Source: Axinella damicornis (taxonomy: Eukaryota > Porifera > Demospongiae > Axinellida > Axinellidae). Taken from it: a DNA stretch of 64,000 nt. The notes under the pieces were generated by a model. The model saw nothing but the letters and a program-made list of their open reading frames with translations. It ran no database searches and was not told the origin of the DNA. Location: assembly GCA_963931865.1 (NCBI GenBank), contig OZ007510.1:8466993-8530992 (forward strand), given 5' to 3'. Each line of letters opens with the position of its first letter. Positions within the stretch are counted from its first letter, which is position 1. Positions 31,301 through 42,851 of this stretch are shown one piece after another. Both the position numbers and the translations under genes were made by a program.

Positions 31301-32339
31301 GTGTATTCATGGTTAGCCTCGTTCCCAGGCCCGAGACGGCGAGGAGAAAAGGGCCTGGTTTCCACTGTTTGCGCATGCGCTACCTAGCGGTGGAATTCCA
31401 CCGGCACCGTGGACGTTCGATTATGTTTGTACACTTGTGACGTCGAAGTGGATAACGTGATCCGTAGCTAGCTAGCAAGTACTTAGTAGTGGCATAGATA
31501 ATAGAGCGTAAACAGCTCTCGATCGTGTTCTCCTATGTCCTCAGGCGGCAAGGCGCTCCTGAATTGAGCTAGAACAGCGACCTGCGATTGAACGACGGGA
31601 CGTTTTCGTGTGGCTATCGTCGCACCGACTGGGTGGAGTCAGTTTGCTACCAGACTCTTCCGTTTGTTTTGAATAAAGAATGTCCGGTAAGTCTGTTGCT
31701 GGTGGCAGTGCAATTGTGGTTGTGTCGCCCCTCATCTCGCGGATCGAGGACCAGTGTAGCAAAATAGCTAGCGTCACACCCTCGACCATGTGACTACGAA
31801 GACGTCATTTGCACCCTCCCCCTTATGAATACGTGATTCGGTTACAGATAATTAAGCGCATGCGCAAACAGTGGAAACCAGGCCCTTTTCTCCTCGCCGT
31901 CTCGGGCCTGGGAACGAGGCTAATTCATGGTGTACTATTATATCGTAGGAAACTCACATCGTAGCTTAAACGTATGTGTATGTTTGTAACACTTGGTGGT
32001 ATGTACGTATTTTGAGCTCAACGAAGCATCACTACATACATATATTATGCCTCCACAAATTTTGACCAATAATGGCAATTATTCGACCCCCAATAATCAG
32101 TGTTGATTCCAGGAGCAATATCACAGCACTAGTCTAGATACAGCACATTATGTAACTTCATGAAGTTCATTCATGGTTGGGACCCACAGCCTTCATAGCA
32201 GCAGTCACATTTCAGTAAACTGTACATGGTGTTCAACTAACCATCCCTTTCACGGAGTACAACTTTCTTCTCTTTTCTATAGCAACAGAGCTCACCTCAC
32301 TACAGACAATCTCATGACTACCGCTATGCACCCTACTAG
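22891..32339 (+). CDS. RBFOX: RBFOX-family splicing regulator (8 exons)
   Basis: Exons 22891-23058, 23287-23793, 25722-25868, 28570-28730, 28919-28937 (a 19-bp micro-exon), 29063-29106, 30303-30354 and 32283-32339 sum to 1,155 bases (384 residues), all in phase. A Ser/Thr/Gln-rich N-terminus precedes one RRM at about residues 203-280, with RNP2 LHVSNI, RNP1 KGFGFVTF and the very RBFOX-like [17 protein letters not shown] and [14 protein letters not shown]. In other animals this RRM binds UGCAUG and controls alternative exons. The C-terminus is an RGG/YG-rich low-complexity tail ([19 protein letters not shown]) ending YRYAPY. RRM exon 3 (147 bp) equals the sum of two exons (54 and 93 bp) that I recall in vertebrate RBFOX genes. 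Confidence 0.9.
23794..25721. other. RBFOX intron 2
   Basis: No second gene is seen. The intron carries a degenerate palindrome around 24440-24530 (TTTCGTGGTTG / CAACTACGAAAA) and the 705-bp TIR element. It has one TGCATG at 24878. Confidence 0.6.
24784..25488. mobile_element. 705-bp TIR element, arms about 100 bp
   Basis: The ends TAGTCTATCGAGCTAGACC and GGTCTAGCTCAATAGACTA open arms of about 100 bp that also contain GCTTTCCGGA and GGGGGCAGGGC with their complements. Flanks ATGCTCACC and ATGCTCACG suggest a 9-bp duplication with one change. An internal 81-residue frame (25010-25255) resembles no transposase I know, so the element is probably non-autonomous. Confidence 0.85.
25869..26035 (+). 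repeat. About 31-bp minisatellite
   Basis: Five units of GTGAGGTGTTGCAGGTGTGT start exactly at the 5' splice site of RBFOX exon 3 (GAG|GTGAGG), so each unit repeats a potential donor sequence. Confidence 0.85.
26905..26931 (+). repeat. C27 homopolymer
   Basis: An uninterrupted C run followed by CACCCACCCA. Confidence 0.9.
26965..27630. repeat. 25-bp minisatellite that switches orientation
   Basis: From 26965 to about 27355 the unit GGGGTACAGTGGTGGAGCCC repeats on the plus strand. From about 27360 to 27630 related units appear as the reverse complement (GGGGCTCCACCCCTGTA). The turn-around near 27350-27365 is a perfect local palindrome (TGCCAGGAAAGA/TCTTTCCTGGCA-like). The transcript could fold into a very long stem. 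Confidence 0.85.
27781..28236. mobile_element. 456-bp TAGCCTCG TIR element with 9-bp TSD
   Basis: The ends are TAGCCTCGTTCCCAGGCTC and GAGCCTGTGACCGAGGCTA (with changes). They are flanked by identical ATGTCCACC copies at 27772-27780 and 28237-28245. The interior has no recognisable protein. Confidence 0.88.
28311..28353 (+). repeat. C43 homopolymer
   Basis: An uninterrupted C run within RBFOX intron 3. Confidence 0.9.
29180..29940. repeat. Direct repeats of TACCGTAGAGACYGGTTAAT in RBFOX intron 6
   Basis: The 20-base sequence, followed by AGGCGCATGC, occurs near 29180 and again near 29861 in the same orientation. The stretch between has no protein I recognise. It may be two partial copies of one element or one element with direct terminal repeats. 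Confidence 0.5.
30355..32282. other. RBFOX intron 7
   Basis: Apart from the 609-bp TIR element there is a short A-rich run at 30655 and one TGCATG at 30771. No gene seen. Confidence 0.6.
31314..31922. mobile_element. 609-bp TAGCCTCG TIR element with 9-bp TSD and about 65-bp arms
   Basis: The arms begin TAGCCTCGTTCCCAGGCCCG and are perfect or nearly so through AGTGGAAACCAGGCCC to a GCGCATGCGC block. The flanks are identical ATTCATGGT. The interior has an 82-residue minus-strand frame (31541-31789) with no transposase motif that I can see. Confidence 0.9.
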
Positions 32340-32693
32340 CCTAGCTTGCCCTCCGTATGGTATGTGGCTGCACCTGGATAATTTATTACAAGAAATAGGA
32401 GCACCCACTGAAAATGGTATTAAATAGCTGTAGCATCACTCTGGAAATCTCTCTGGACTTTCTGTACATGTGCTCTCTGGTTGTCTGTGTAATAACGCTG
32501 TATTCTCCTTATTTGTGGTTTTTGTGTTTGTTTTTTTTTGGATCCCTTAAGACTGCTAGGACGGTTTACAGAACAGGTTGATTGCACTTCATTTTATTTT
32601 GCACAACTTTTTTTGTGTAAAATCCACACTACTCACAGTGCGCAGTGAATGCAGCAAAATGAGAACACGTGATTGTTAGCCCTGAATTTGTAC

Positions 32694-32704
32694 TGCGCAT
32701 GCGT
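32694..32704 (+). promoter_or_regulatory. NRF1-like site upstream of the SRCR gene
   Basis: TGCGCATGCGT lies 112 bases before the start codon, preceded at 32665 by ACACGTGATTG. A proximal promoter role is inferred from position and motif only. Confidence 0.45.
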
Positions 32705-32815
32705 AGTTAACCGAATTTCCGGTCAGGAACTAGAACCTCGCCTTCTCAACCAGATATTGGCTTGTAGTTTGCAAGGGCACCCATTCTGAAAGGAGGTTCG
32801 CCATTCCAAGTAAAA

Positions 32816-33340
32816 ATGAAGCAAGCCGTGGTAATCCTGTCTGCATTAATCGCCGTGGTCTCCGCAGCGGCAGTCAACCCGCCCCTTACCACAGTTCAGC
32901 TTGAGAATGGCAACCCAATCAATGGTGGTCGTGTAGCAGTTCAAGTGCAGGGAAACTCAGAAATGTTTCAGATCTGTTCGAATGACTTTGGTGCTGATGA
33001 AGCAAATGCGGTCTGCAGATCCCTTGAATACAACCATGGAACAGTCCTGAACGGCCAGTTCGGCGTGCGCTCTGGCACCCAACTCCTTACATTGAGTTGT
33101 AGTGCAAGTGCAACGAGCATATCTGAGTGCACCTATCAACAGACTACCGAATGCACAAGTATTGCGGGTGTCAAATGTGGCTCACAAGTCGGAGCCACAG
33201 GAACCTTGGCTCTAGAGGGAGGCATCATCGGGGCGATTCTCGTCTGTCTCGTAGCGGTTATAGGTGTCGGCATTGGGCTGGGCGTATGCTTGTACAGAAA
33301 CGACTTGTGCAATTGTTTTCAACGTACACCAGGTATATAA
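32816..33340 (+). CDS. Single-SRCR type I membrane protein, intronless
   Basis: A 174-residue frame starts after AAGTAAAAATG. It has a signal peptide (MKQAVVILSALIAVVSAAA). One SRCR domain spans about residues 24-122, with paired cysteines in FQICSNDFGADEANAVCRSL, LTLSCSASATSISECTY and IAGVKC. A glycine/valine-rich membrane helix follows (about 133-158, GAILVCLVAVIGVGIGLGVC), then a short cytoplasmic tail (YRNDLCNCFQRTPGI). SRCR domains usually mediate ligand or pathogen recognition or adhesion at the cell surface. The ligand is unknown. The first half of the domain is weaker than usual: the WGTVCDD consensus is reduced to SEMFQICSN. Confidence 0.88.
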   Translation: MKQAVVILSALIAVVSAAAVNPPLTTVQLENGNPINGGRVAVQVQGNSEMFQICSNDFGADEANAVCRSLEYNHGTVLNGQFGVRSGTQLLTLSCSASATSISECTYQQTTECTSIAGVKCGSQVGATGTLALEGGIIGAILVCLVAVIGVGIGLGVCLYRNDLCNCFQRTPGI

Positions 33341-33577
33341 TCCAGACAACCGGCCGTGCAAATTCTCTCTGACTCTGTTTTCATGTAAACTTCTTATGGA
33401 CTTGTGTGCGTAGAGTTTCAGGTGCGTTTTGAAGTGATAACAATTTATGTAGTTTGTGTATGTATAATAATACTCTATGCAACATTAATATTATGTGACT
33501 CCTACGGTGTATTTTTTAGTTCTATTAAGTTCTTTTTATTCCTGTTTGTTATTACTGGGTAGTAGTAAAGGAATATA

Positions 33578-33727
33578 TAGTCTTGGCCCCAGACCCAAAC
33601 CACCCCAGCGCGGATAGCTTCCAGTATCACGCACGGGAGGGAAGTTGTTTACATGAAATTCCCTCCCCGCGCGTGATACTAGATGCAATCCATGCTGGGG
33701 TGGGTTTGGGTCTGGGACCAAGACTAA
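33578..33727. mobile_element. 150-bp TAGTCTTG TIR element with 9-bp TSD
   Basis: The arms read TAGTCTTGGCCCCAGACCC and GGGTCTGGGACCAAGACTA. The flanks are identical AGGAATATA. Related to the element at 11352-11453. Confidence 0.9.
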
Positions 33728-33754
33728 GGAATATACAGCACTTAAGGTCTGGGT

Positions 33755-33801
33755 AGCCTCGTTCCAGATGAAGTCTGGGTGGAGGCCTGGGAACGAGGCT
33801 A
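33755..33801. mobile_element. 47-bp TAGCCTCG foldback with 9-bp TSD
   Basis: TAGCCTCGTTCC and GGCCTGGGAACGAGGCTA enclose about 17 bases. The flanks are identical AGGTCTGGG. Confidence 0.9.
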
Positions 33802-34235
33802 AGGTCTGGGTAGGTAATGTTTTTGCAGACTTCGGGTGCTGTATGTTCCTACTGTGACGAAGGTAGACGTCTACATAATTATGACAGTACGTCTCGGTTG
33901 GCCCAGACTAGACCCTTCCTGCAAGGATTAATGGTGGGAAGTGTCTGGGCATGCGAGATTACAGCACAATGCTTTCTGCCTAGCACTACATATTGTGGAA
34001 GCAAAAGGCTTGTAGGGTTCATAAAATTATACAGTATCTGGGACAAGGCTACATATAACCACCATGCCATGTAGCACAATACTGTATGTACCTAAGCAGC
34101 AGTACAGTTTGTCTTGACACAAGATTTTCCGTTCTGGTTTCATAATTTCAAGTCAGCTGAACAGGAATTCTATTTCGAAGCCTCTACCACATGGCAATTC
34201 CCTAGTCTGGTTCCCAGACCCAACCCTACTCGTGG

Positions 34236-34325
34236 GTTGGCCATACTACATGTAGCTGATATGGCTTTAACCCATACAAAACTATGGGATTCAGGTTGCA
34301 TATCAGCTACATGTAGTATGGCCAA
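34236..34325. repeat. Hairpin with 27-bp arms
   Basis: GTTGGCCATACTACATGTAG and its complement CTACATGTAGTATGGCCAAC flank a 36-base loop. Confidence 0.85.
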
Positions 34326-34481
34326 CAACCTTGAACATTATGCTACAAATCTCTTGAGGGTGCATTTGATCTGGTGTAGCCAGAATCAAACAGTGAAACA
34401 ATCAAGATGGAGCAGTGCTGTGTGCATGGCATATGCAGAGTTCAGACTAGATGATAGGGGGGTGTCTTCGAAGATCTCATA

Positions 34482-37361
34482 TTACTCAGTCCATCTATGC
34501 CCACAGCCTTCAGCAGTGCAGACGTAGTATAATTTCATCTCGTCCTGCAGTAATAGAAATGGATGTGTAAAACTTTTAAAAGGCTCATCTTTTATCTCTA
34601 CCTGCGTACAGCTAGTCACGTCTGAGCATGAGACTAGTGTGCATCCATGGTGCAGTAGGTGCTACGAGCTTGCAGTACACAGCCCTTGGAAAAATTAGGA
34701 AGTGATCTCCTTGTTGGGTGTTGCTGTTCCTAAACAGGAAGTTCAGAGACCTATAGGAATGTGCAAATGATCGCCAAACCAGCCCTTAAAATTCCACTGG
34801 AGCTTACAACACACTGACATGTTTTATCACCCAATGTGTATCCCCGACCTCATTCCCAGGCTTATGGGCTTGGAATCAGCCTAGTTCCTCACCTCGGCTT
34901 TTCCGGACTGGGACTGGAAGAACACCGCCTCTCTGTGGTCACACCTGCACGATAATTGTAATAGCAAGTTTACTGAGCACTAGGAGTAACCTTATACCAC
35001 CATCCCTTCACGTCACTACTAGCCTATATCCCATTTTATGGGTGGTTGGTGGACAAGCGGTTAAAGCACTAATCGAAAGGTTGCAGGTTCGAATCCCACT
35101 ATTGCCATAGGGGATTTTCTTCCTCCTCGGAGTGGACTCCGTTCTACCCCTAAATAATGAGTAGGTGTGTTCCTGAAGGCGTTTTCACCTGAAATAGTTC
35201 ACACCCGTGACCGCATCCTTCGGAGGGGATGTAAAGCTGTCGGTCCCGGGGGACTTGGGGACAATATAGTGTGCTTACTTGGGACAGGAGTGGTCTTCAG
35301 TTCGAGGTAGTGTGGGGTCCTCTGCTACATCTGCCAGTATCTGGGTAATCTCACTGAGATGAATAACACGCACAGTCATTAATTCTCTAATAAGGTATGT
35401 AGTTACTTGCCAGACCTCGGATGTAGTAGCTAAGTTAATAATAGGTGTTTGTAGTACCTAGTAGGTAATGTGCTAACATAGCACTGTAGCAGTAATGTCA
35501 GACATGTCAACTTGTGCAGTGTCTGAAACATGCACTCGAGTCAAGTAAGAAACTCAGTATAGTAAGAAAGAAAGTTGGCCCGGGACTTACTCCACTTCGT
35601 GCGTGATCTTGTTCACGTAGATGCAGTTGTTGGTGGCCACCTGAGAGTAGTCACAGTTCCTGCACTGTTGAAGCAAGGAGGGGGTGGTGGAATCAGTGAC
35701 TGGACATTTTAACTCCCCTCCAAGGAGGTCTGTCACATAGTACAATGGCATCCAGCTTGATAACTGCATTCTTGATGCAGTAAAACATACTCAATTATAC
35801 CTCACTGGACATGGCTACCAGCCTCGTTCCCAAGCCCACACCCAGCTTCCAGCGCTTGCAGTATGGAAACACGGAGAGGGGGCCTGGAAACGAGGCTAGG
35901 ACATGGCTGCATGACTAACTCGAGCCACCACGTGTTCTCCTCTGGGCCCCGGGGGTGTGGACGTCTTGGGCATGAGACTACACACATCAAATGACGCGGT
36001 GCTTTGCTACTAACTGCTCATACCTGCTGTTCAAATCAGTATATTAACATCATGGCATATCACCCCTAATGTCACAATGATGTTTGGGGGACTTCCCCTA
36101 AAAGTTGCACTCAGGGGTGTAGCATACCCCCCCTAATGTCACAATGATGTCATTATAGTTGGGGGATTTCCCCTAGAAGTTGCTCCCTAGACACTCCTCT
36201 ACTTCAGTGGTGTGGCATATATCCCCCCAAGATCACAAATTCACAATGACATAATTTAGTTGGGAGATGTAGACCTCCCCTAAAAGTTGCTGTCAGGGCA
36301 ACATCCCAGATATTAAAATTTTCAGTCTCGCAGGCCAGCCATATTTTTGCTTATAAGTGGAAGTCTTTTTCCTTTGAGATCTCACTCCGCCCACCGGAAA
36401 TAGAGAAACGTATGGCTGGCCCACTAGACTAGTGGCGTCTGAGCTCTCTCATTAATTTTTCCTACGAAAATGTGCCTATTCCATTTTGGTTCATGTGCAC
36501 TGTAAGTCTCGCGGGCCAGCCCACTTCCCTCCCTGCGCGGAAGTGGGCTGCGAGACTAACCAGAATGCTAGTCTCACGGGCCAGCCTCTTTCCATACCCA
36601 CTACAGGGAGGGGAGAGTCTGGGCAAAATCCCATCATCATATTTTTCGTGAATTTCTTGGTGTGCTTTTCAGTACACTAGTGAAATGTCATGGTGCTTTA
36701 ACACCCCACTTGTATGCTTTTCTACGACACACACTCCCAATTACGTTCGCACCCACTTAGCCAACTGCCCTACTGCTGACTGTGCAATACAAAAGCCATA
36801 TGGCTATTTGCCCAGACTCTCCCCTCCCCGTAGTGGGTGTGGCGAAAGGCTGGCCCGCGAGACTACCAGAATGTTGGTGCATAATTTGTTCTAACTGGTG
36901 ATGTAAACATGGGATAACATTCTGATCTCACTTGACTACACGTGTCATTGAACATGACGACACAACTAAGCATTCCGTACACGTGACGTGACCAAATTCC
37001 ACAAAACCAAAACAGAATAGGCAGGTTCCCTGACTTATCTTCCCCTTGGGACGAAATGGCAAGTCTGGGCCGCTAGACTAGGCTCAGAATGGGCCTTCTC
37101 AGTGCTAGATCTCTTCCATACTTTGCACTCGAGCATTCAGGGAAGAGATGCACAGACAACTTACCGCATACATGAGCTGTTTAGTCTCTTTGTCTTCTTT
37201 GGGATACAGCATGTTGTTGCTATATAGTAGCAGAGCAGCAGGACATCAAGACCTCATAAGTCAGTACTCTCAATTGCCTGATGCAGCTCGACTCACCATT
37301 CTTGGCAGAACTGTATTCCCACAAAACCAGGCCCCGAGTCTTGTGGGTCATGCGAGGGCAT
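34482..37361 (-). CDS. POLR2I: RNA polymerase II subunit RPB9 (6 exons, complete)
   Basis: Minus-strand exons are 37361-37297 (start [20 protein letters not shown]), 37219-37165 ([11 protein letters not shown]), 35664-35591 ([19 protein letters not shown]), 35353-35279 ([13 protein letters not shown]), 34944-34893 ([14 protein letters not shown]) and 34544-34482 ([15 protein letters not shown], stop). All junctions keep phase; the total is 384 bases (127 residues) against 125 in human. Both zinc ribbons are present: FCQEC with CRNC, and CPKC with CTAEGC. RPB9 supports Pol II start-site choice and fidelity with TFIIS. The C-terminal GHRWTE matches the family end. All exons are 52-75 bp, so plain ORF searching misses most of the gene. 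Confidence 0.95.
35033..35272 (+). mobile_element. tRNA-derived SINE
   Basis: The head has an A-box-like TGGTGGACAAGCGGTTAAAG and a B-box GGTTCGAATCCC, 30-some bases apart. A tRNA-unrelated body follows with CATCCTTCGGAGGGGATGTA and AAGCTGTCGGTCCC, a conserved block I recognise from marine invertebrate SINEs. It lies in RPB9 intron 4, antisense to the gene, and ends right next to the splice donor of exon 4. A functional tRNA gene is unlikely because the acceptor stem does not pair. Confidence 0.75.
35818..35900. mobile_element. AGCCTCG foldback element
   Basis: AGCCTCGTTCCCAAGCCC pairs with GGGCCTGGAAACGAGGCTA (approximately). GGACATGGCT occurs on both sides (35806 and 35899), a probable target duplication. 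It is in RPB9 intron 2. Confidence 0.7.
36045..36310 (+). repeat. Imperfect tandem repeats, about 90-120 bp
   Basis: Three diverged units share CCCCTAATGTCACAATGATG and GGGGGAYTTCCCCTARAAGT. They lie in RPB9 intron 2. Confidence 0.75.
36507..36567. repeat. Short hairpin, TAAGTCTCG type
   Basis: AGTCTCGCGGGCCAGCCCAC and GTGGGCTGCGAGACT flank a short GC-rich loop. It abuts the next element. Confidence 0.75.
36568..36864. mobile_element. 297-bp TAGTCTC TIR element with 9-bp TSD
   Basis: The ends CTAGTCTCACGGGCCAGCCT and AGGCTGGCCCGCGAGACT have further paired blocks inside (CCACTACAGGGAGGGGAGAG with its partner). ACCAGAATG flanks both sides. Confidence 0.85.
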
Positions 37362-39006
37362 TGACTCAAGACGATCCATCGTGCTCAAGCTCAGGCGCAA
37401 ATGTGCTGACTCAGCACCTACCTTTGATTTTCTATCTCGTTTCGGGGAAGGTCTGGGACTAGAACCAACCTAGGCCTCCATGGAGTTTCGGAACGAGACC
37501 GAACATGTAAACACCATGTACCACTTAGCATGTACATGAGAGCATAATTATGCTACTACAACTGCTACTCTATGATCGAGCTATGGCTGGTGTTGCTTGT
37601 GTTGGCTTCATGATTCTGCAAGCGGTACAGTGCAGGGAGAACTTTCCGTCAGACCTACGGGATCCCTTGTTTGCAGGTGGTTACTGGATCGCCGCGTTCA
37701 ACCATGGGCTCCTCCCGGTACGTGGAATGGCTGATGCCAAGGTTTCTCCGACGAAATTTTTCAAACATCTCAAATGGCGCCGGGGGGGGGGGGTTGAGGT
37801 TAGTCTAAGACTAGGCCCCGCGAGACTAGGTTGAGGTCTGCTGAGAGGCTCCTATGTTGCAAGGGTGACACTCCCATAGACCGTACTGCAACCGGACACA
37901 AGAAATTTTGACAATCATATTTTGCTGCTTGACCGCATTGGAAAAGACTTGACCATTTGACCGTATAGAAAAATGCGTAGTGACCTCACCTCTACGGTGT
38001 CAAATGCTCGGTCGCGGCTGTGACTACAGTGAATGTGGGAGTGTCACCCCGTGTTGTGGGAACCCCACAATATGTGGGTATCTGGGGTCCAGATGGTCTC
38101 GGAACCAGACCTTTCACACAGGGAGGAAGGGTTACTTGCCTGCATTCGAATTGTCCTCATGGAAAGCAGCATGAATAGAGCGGTTGCAATTACGTCGCAA
38201 AACCATGTGACTGAGTACTTCTGTATGGCAAAAGAACGTGGAGTTCAATGGCAGCTGAACTAAAACTACTGACTCACTTGTACTCCTGGTCGCGTAACTG
38301 CTCGATCTAATCGGCATGGTAACTGCGCTACAGCAACAGTTGACACAGTAGTACTTCGTAAGTTCCGAGCTGCTTGCGTTTCTAAGATCACTGTAGAAAT
38401 TACTACTTTTTGCCACCATTTCTATTGGTCAGGTACTACTTATGAGAGAAACGGAGCATAACAGAGGGCGTTTCGGTTGTTTTATGGCCGGTGACGTCAC
38501 TTGCAAGTGCTCTATACTTAGCAATCAGTGGTGATAACATGCTACGATCACTATCAACCTACTCGTTCCTCCTCTCAATGTTTGTCAAAACTTGAGGGTA
38601 ACACAGCATATCACAGCAATTTGCCATATCTAGTTCCTTACAACATTGAATGCCTTGGAGAAAACCATTTCCATGACAGCATGACATCACTTGCAATCCA
38701 CCATTCTTATTGGTCAGGTCAACATTCCCGCCTGGGGACAACTTGAAAGTAAGCACATGCCCAGACCCTTCCTCGTTCCCCTGCAAAGGGTCTGGTTCCG
38801 AGACTAGGGGTTCACATTCCTAGGTATATGGGAACCCTGGTCCCCATTTTCCTGCTGCCAATGACTGACTACAGCTCCATGATGTAAAGGGCTATTGTGG
38901 TCAACATACACACTTCCGGCCACTTTCAGTGCCATGCACTAAGAAGTTTCAGTTAGCAATAGCCTATTACAGTGTAGGATCAGGCCTGTTCTGTTACTGC
39001 CTACAG
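37362..39006. other. Region between RPB9 and the membrane gene
   Basis: No supported gene. A plus-strand frame at 37550-37680 begins with a hydrophobic stretch and could be a first exon of the membrane gene, but I found no matching splice. Short TAGTCTC- and GTCTGG-type stems occur near 37050, 37440 and 38760. Confidence 0.4.
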
Positions 39007-41442
<2,436 letters not shown>

Positions 41443-42851
41443 TGTATTGGCACATTGCTTTGATAAGGTGGCTAGTCAGGTTGTTCAAGCCATGCTTTGC
41501 TGCCTCAAATGGGCGCATGACTGCTACTACCCGAGCTATGGAGGTTCAAATTCAGAACTTCACATCCACTTTAACAAGGCATAATTCCATGGAGCGTAGA
41601 CATTATAATTATAGAAGATTGTACATAGTACTTTACTCAAGAACCATCTTCTGCTGGGGGGATACCAATCAGAAGATCCATCATGCATCTGGACGAGGCT
41701 ACATCTGGACAAAATCGTCCATGCTGGCCCTTACATTAAATATAGGTACGGTCATATTGATGAAATACCAGGAGAACCAGAACTATCCGTGCCAGCATCA
41801 TCCTAGAGGCCCAAATCTCTCTCTCAACTCCGTTGAGATTTCACTGTCACTCGGAGTAACATGCATGGGTATGGGTGCCTTTGTCTTTACCCCCACCTTC
41901 AAAATTGTAATGGTGTTGCACTTTTGGTGTTGCCCACATTAACATCTGTAATTCCCGCAGGTTGTCTCCACCTTCAAAACCGGACATAAAAGTTTGACAC
42001 TGCATAGAATGCCAGTCATTGTTCGTATGTCTTTCATGTGCTGTGTACATACCACACACACTCGTTGCTACTATGCAGCGTCAGTCATTGTTTTCCCATA
42101 ATTATTGTTTTTGCTATAATATATAGTGCATGCTACTTTACCAAGATTCTGGCATGGCCTATAGTCTTGTGCCCATGCACACCACACCCCGGGGCTGAAA
42201 GAGCGGGATTCTCGGTATAGATACATACCAATTCAAGCTATATGCCTGAATTATTCCCATATGCATGGGCCCTTCCGTCGCTTGCTGTACAGCAACTGAA
42301 CACATCAAGTAAAAATGGAACCTTAGTCACAGTCAAATGTGGGGAATTGGATTAAAACTTGTGCACCCCCTTCAAAGAAATGCCTGAAAATTCGTCAATT
42401 CTTGGAAATCTTCTGAAACATTAAATTTTAGAACCAATTCCCATTTCAGGGGGTGAAAAGTGGGATGTGTGACTAAGGTTCCATGCATTTTTATGCGTTC
42501 ACAACTGCAAGATACAAAAAGCTGCATGGGTACAGCCTGGGAATGAGGTTGCAGGGAACCTGCCGGTCGATCTGCTAATACTTGCCATGTGCATGGCCAT
42601 GCAGGTCAGGTCAGGATCATACACAACAGAGTGACCACTAACTGCATGTATTACAATGTCATGTAGTAGCTCAGCTACAAAACTGGCCCATGGAAATAAG
42701 CTTGATAGAATATTTGTAACAAAGTTGAAATTGTGAACTGCTGTCATGTCTTCAGCCAATAGATATCATCTTCCATAATACAAAAGATACTGTACACCAC
42801 ACAATAAAAACAGTGCATCGAAACCAAATGCCGATCGAGTTGGATGGATGA
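41443..42851. other. Intergenic, no gene seen
   Basis: The membrane gene (+) and the ATF7IP-like gene (-) converge here. An imperfect palindrome lies around 42300-42490 (AATGGAACCTTAGTCAC / GTGACTAAGGTTCCAT), possibly a MITE. Confidence 0.5.
42300..42490. repeat. Inverted-repeat element
   Basis: AAATGGAACCTTAGTCACAG at the left and TGTGTGACTAAGGTTCCATG at the right are complementary. Inner parts also pair loosely (TGTGGGGAATTGG / CCAATTCCCATTTCAG). Confidence 0.7.

Larger units (their letters stand above)
33341..34481. other. Intergenic, repeats only
   Basis: Holds two TIR elements and one hairpin. The SRCR (+) and RPB9 (-) genes converge here. No other gene seen. Confidence 0.6.

Noticed and set aside
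35035..35105. Possible tRNA gene
   Set aside because: A- and B-boxes are present but the acceptor and anticodon stems do not pair well, and a SINE body follows directly.
37550..37834. Hydrophobic ORF as first exon of the membrane gene or as a divergent partner of RPB9
   Set aside because: No donor in a phase matching the exon at 39007 was convincing, and part of the frame runs into TAGTCT-type repeat sequence.
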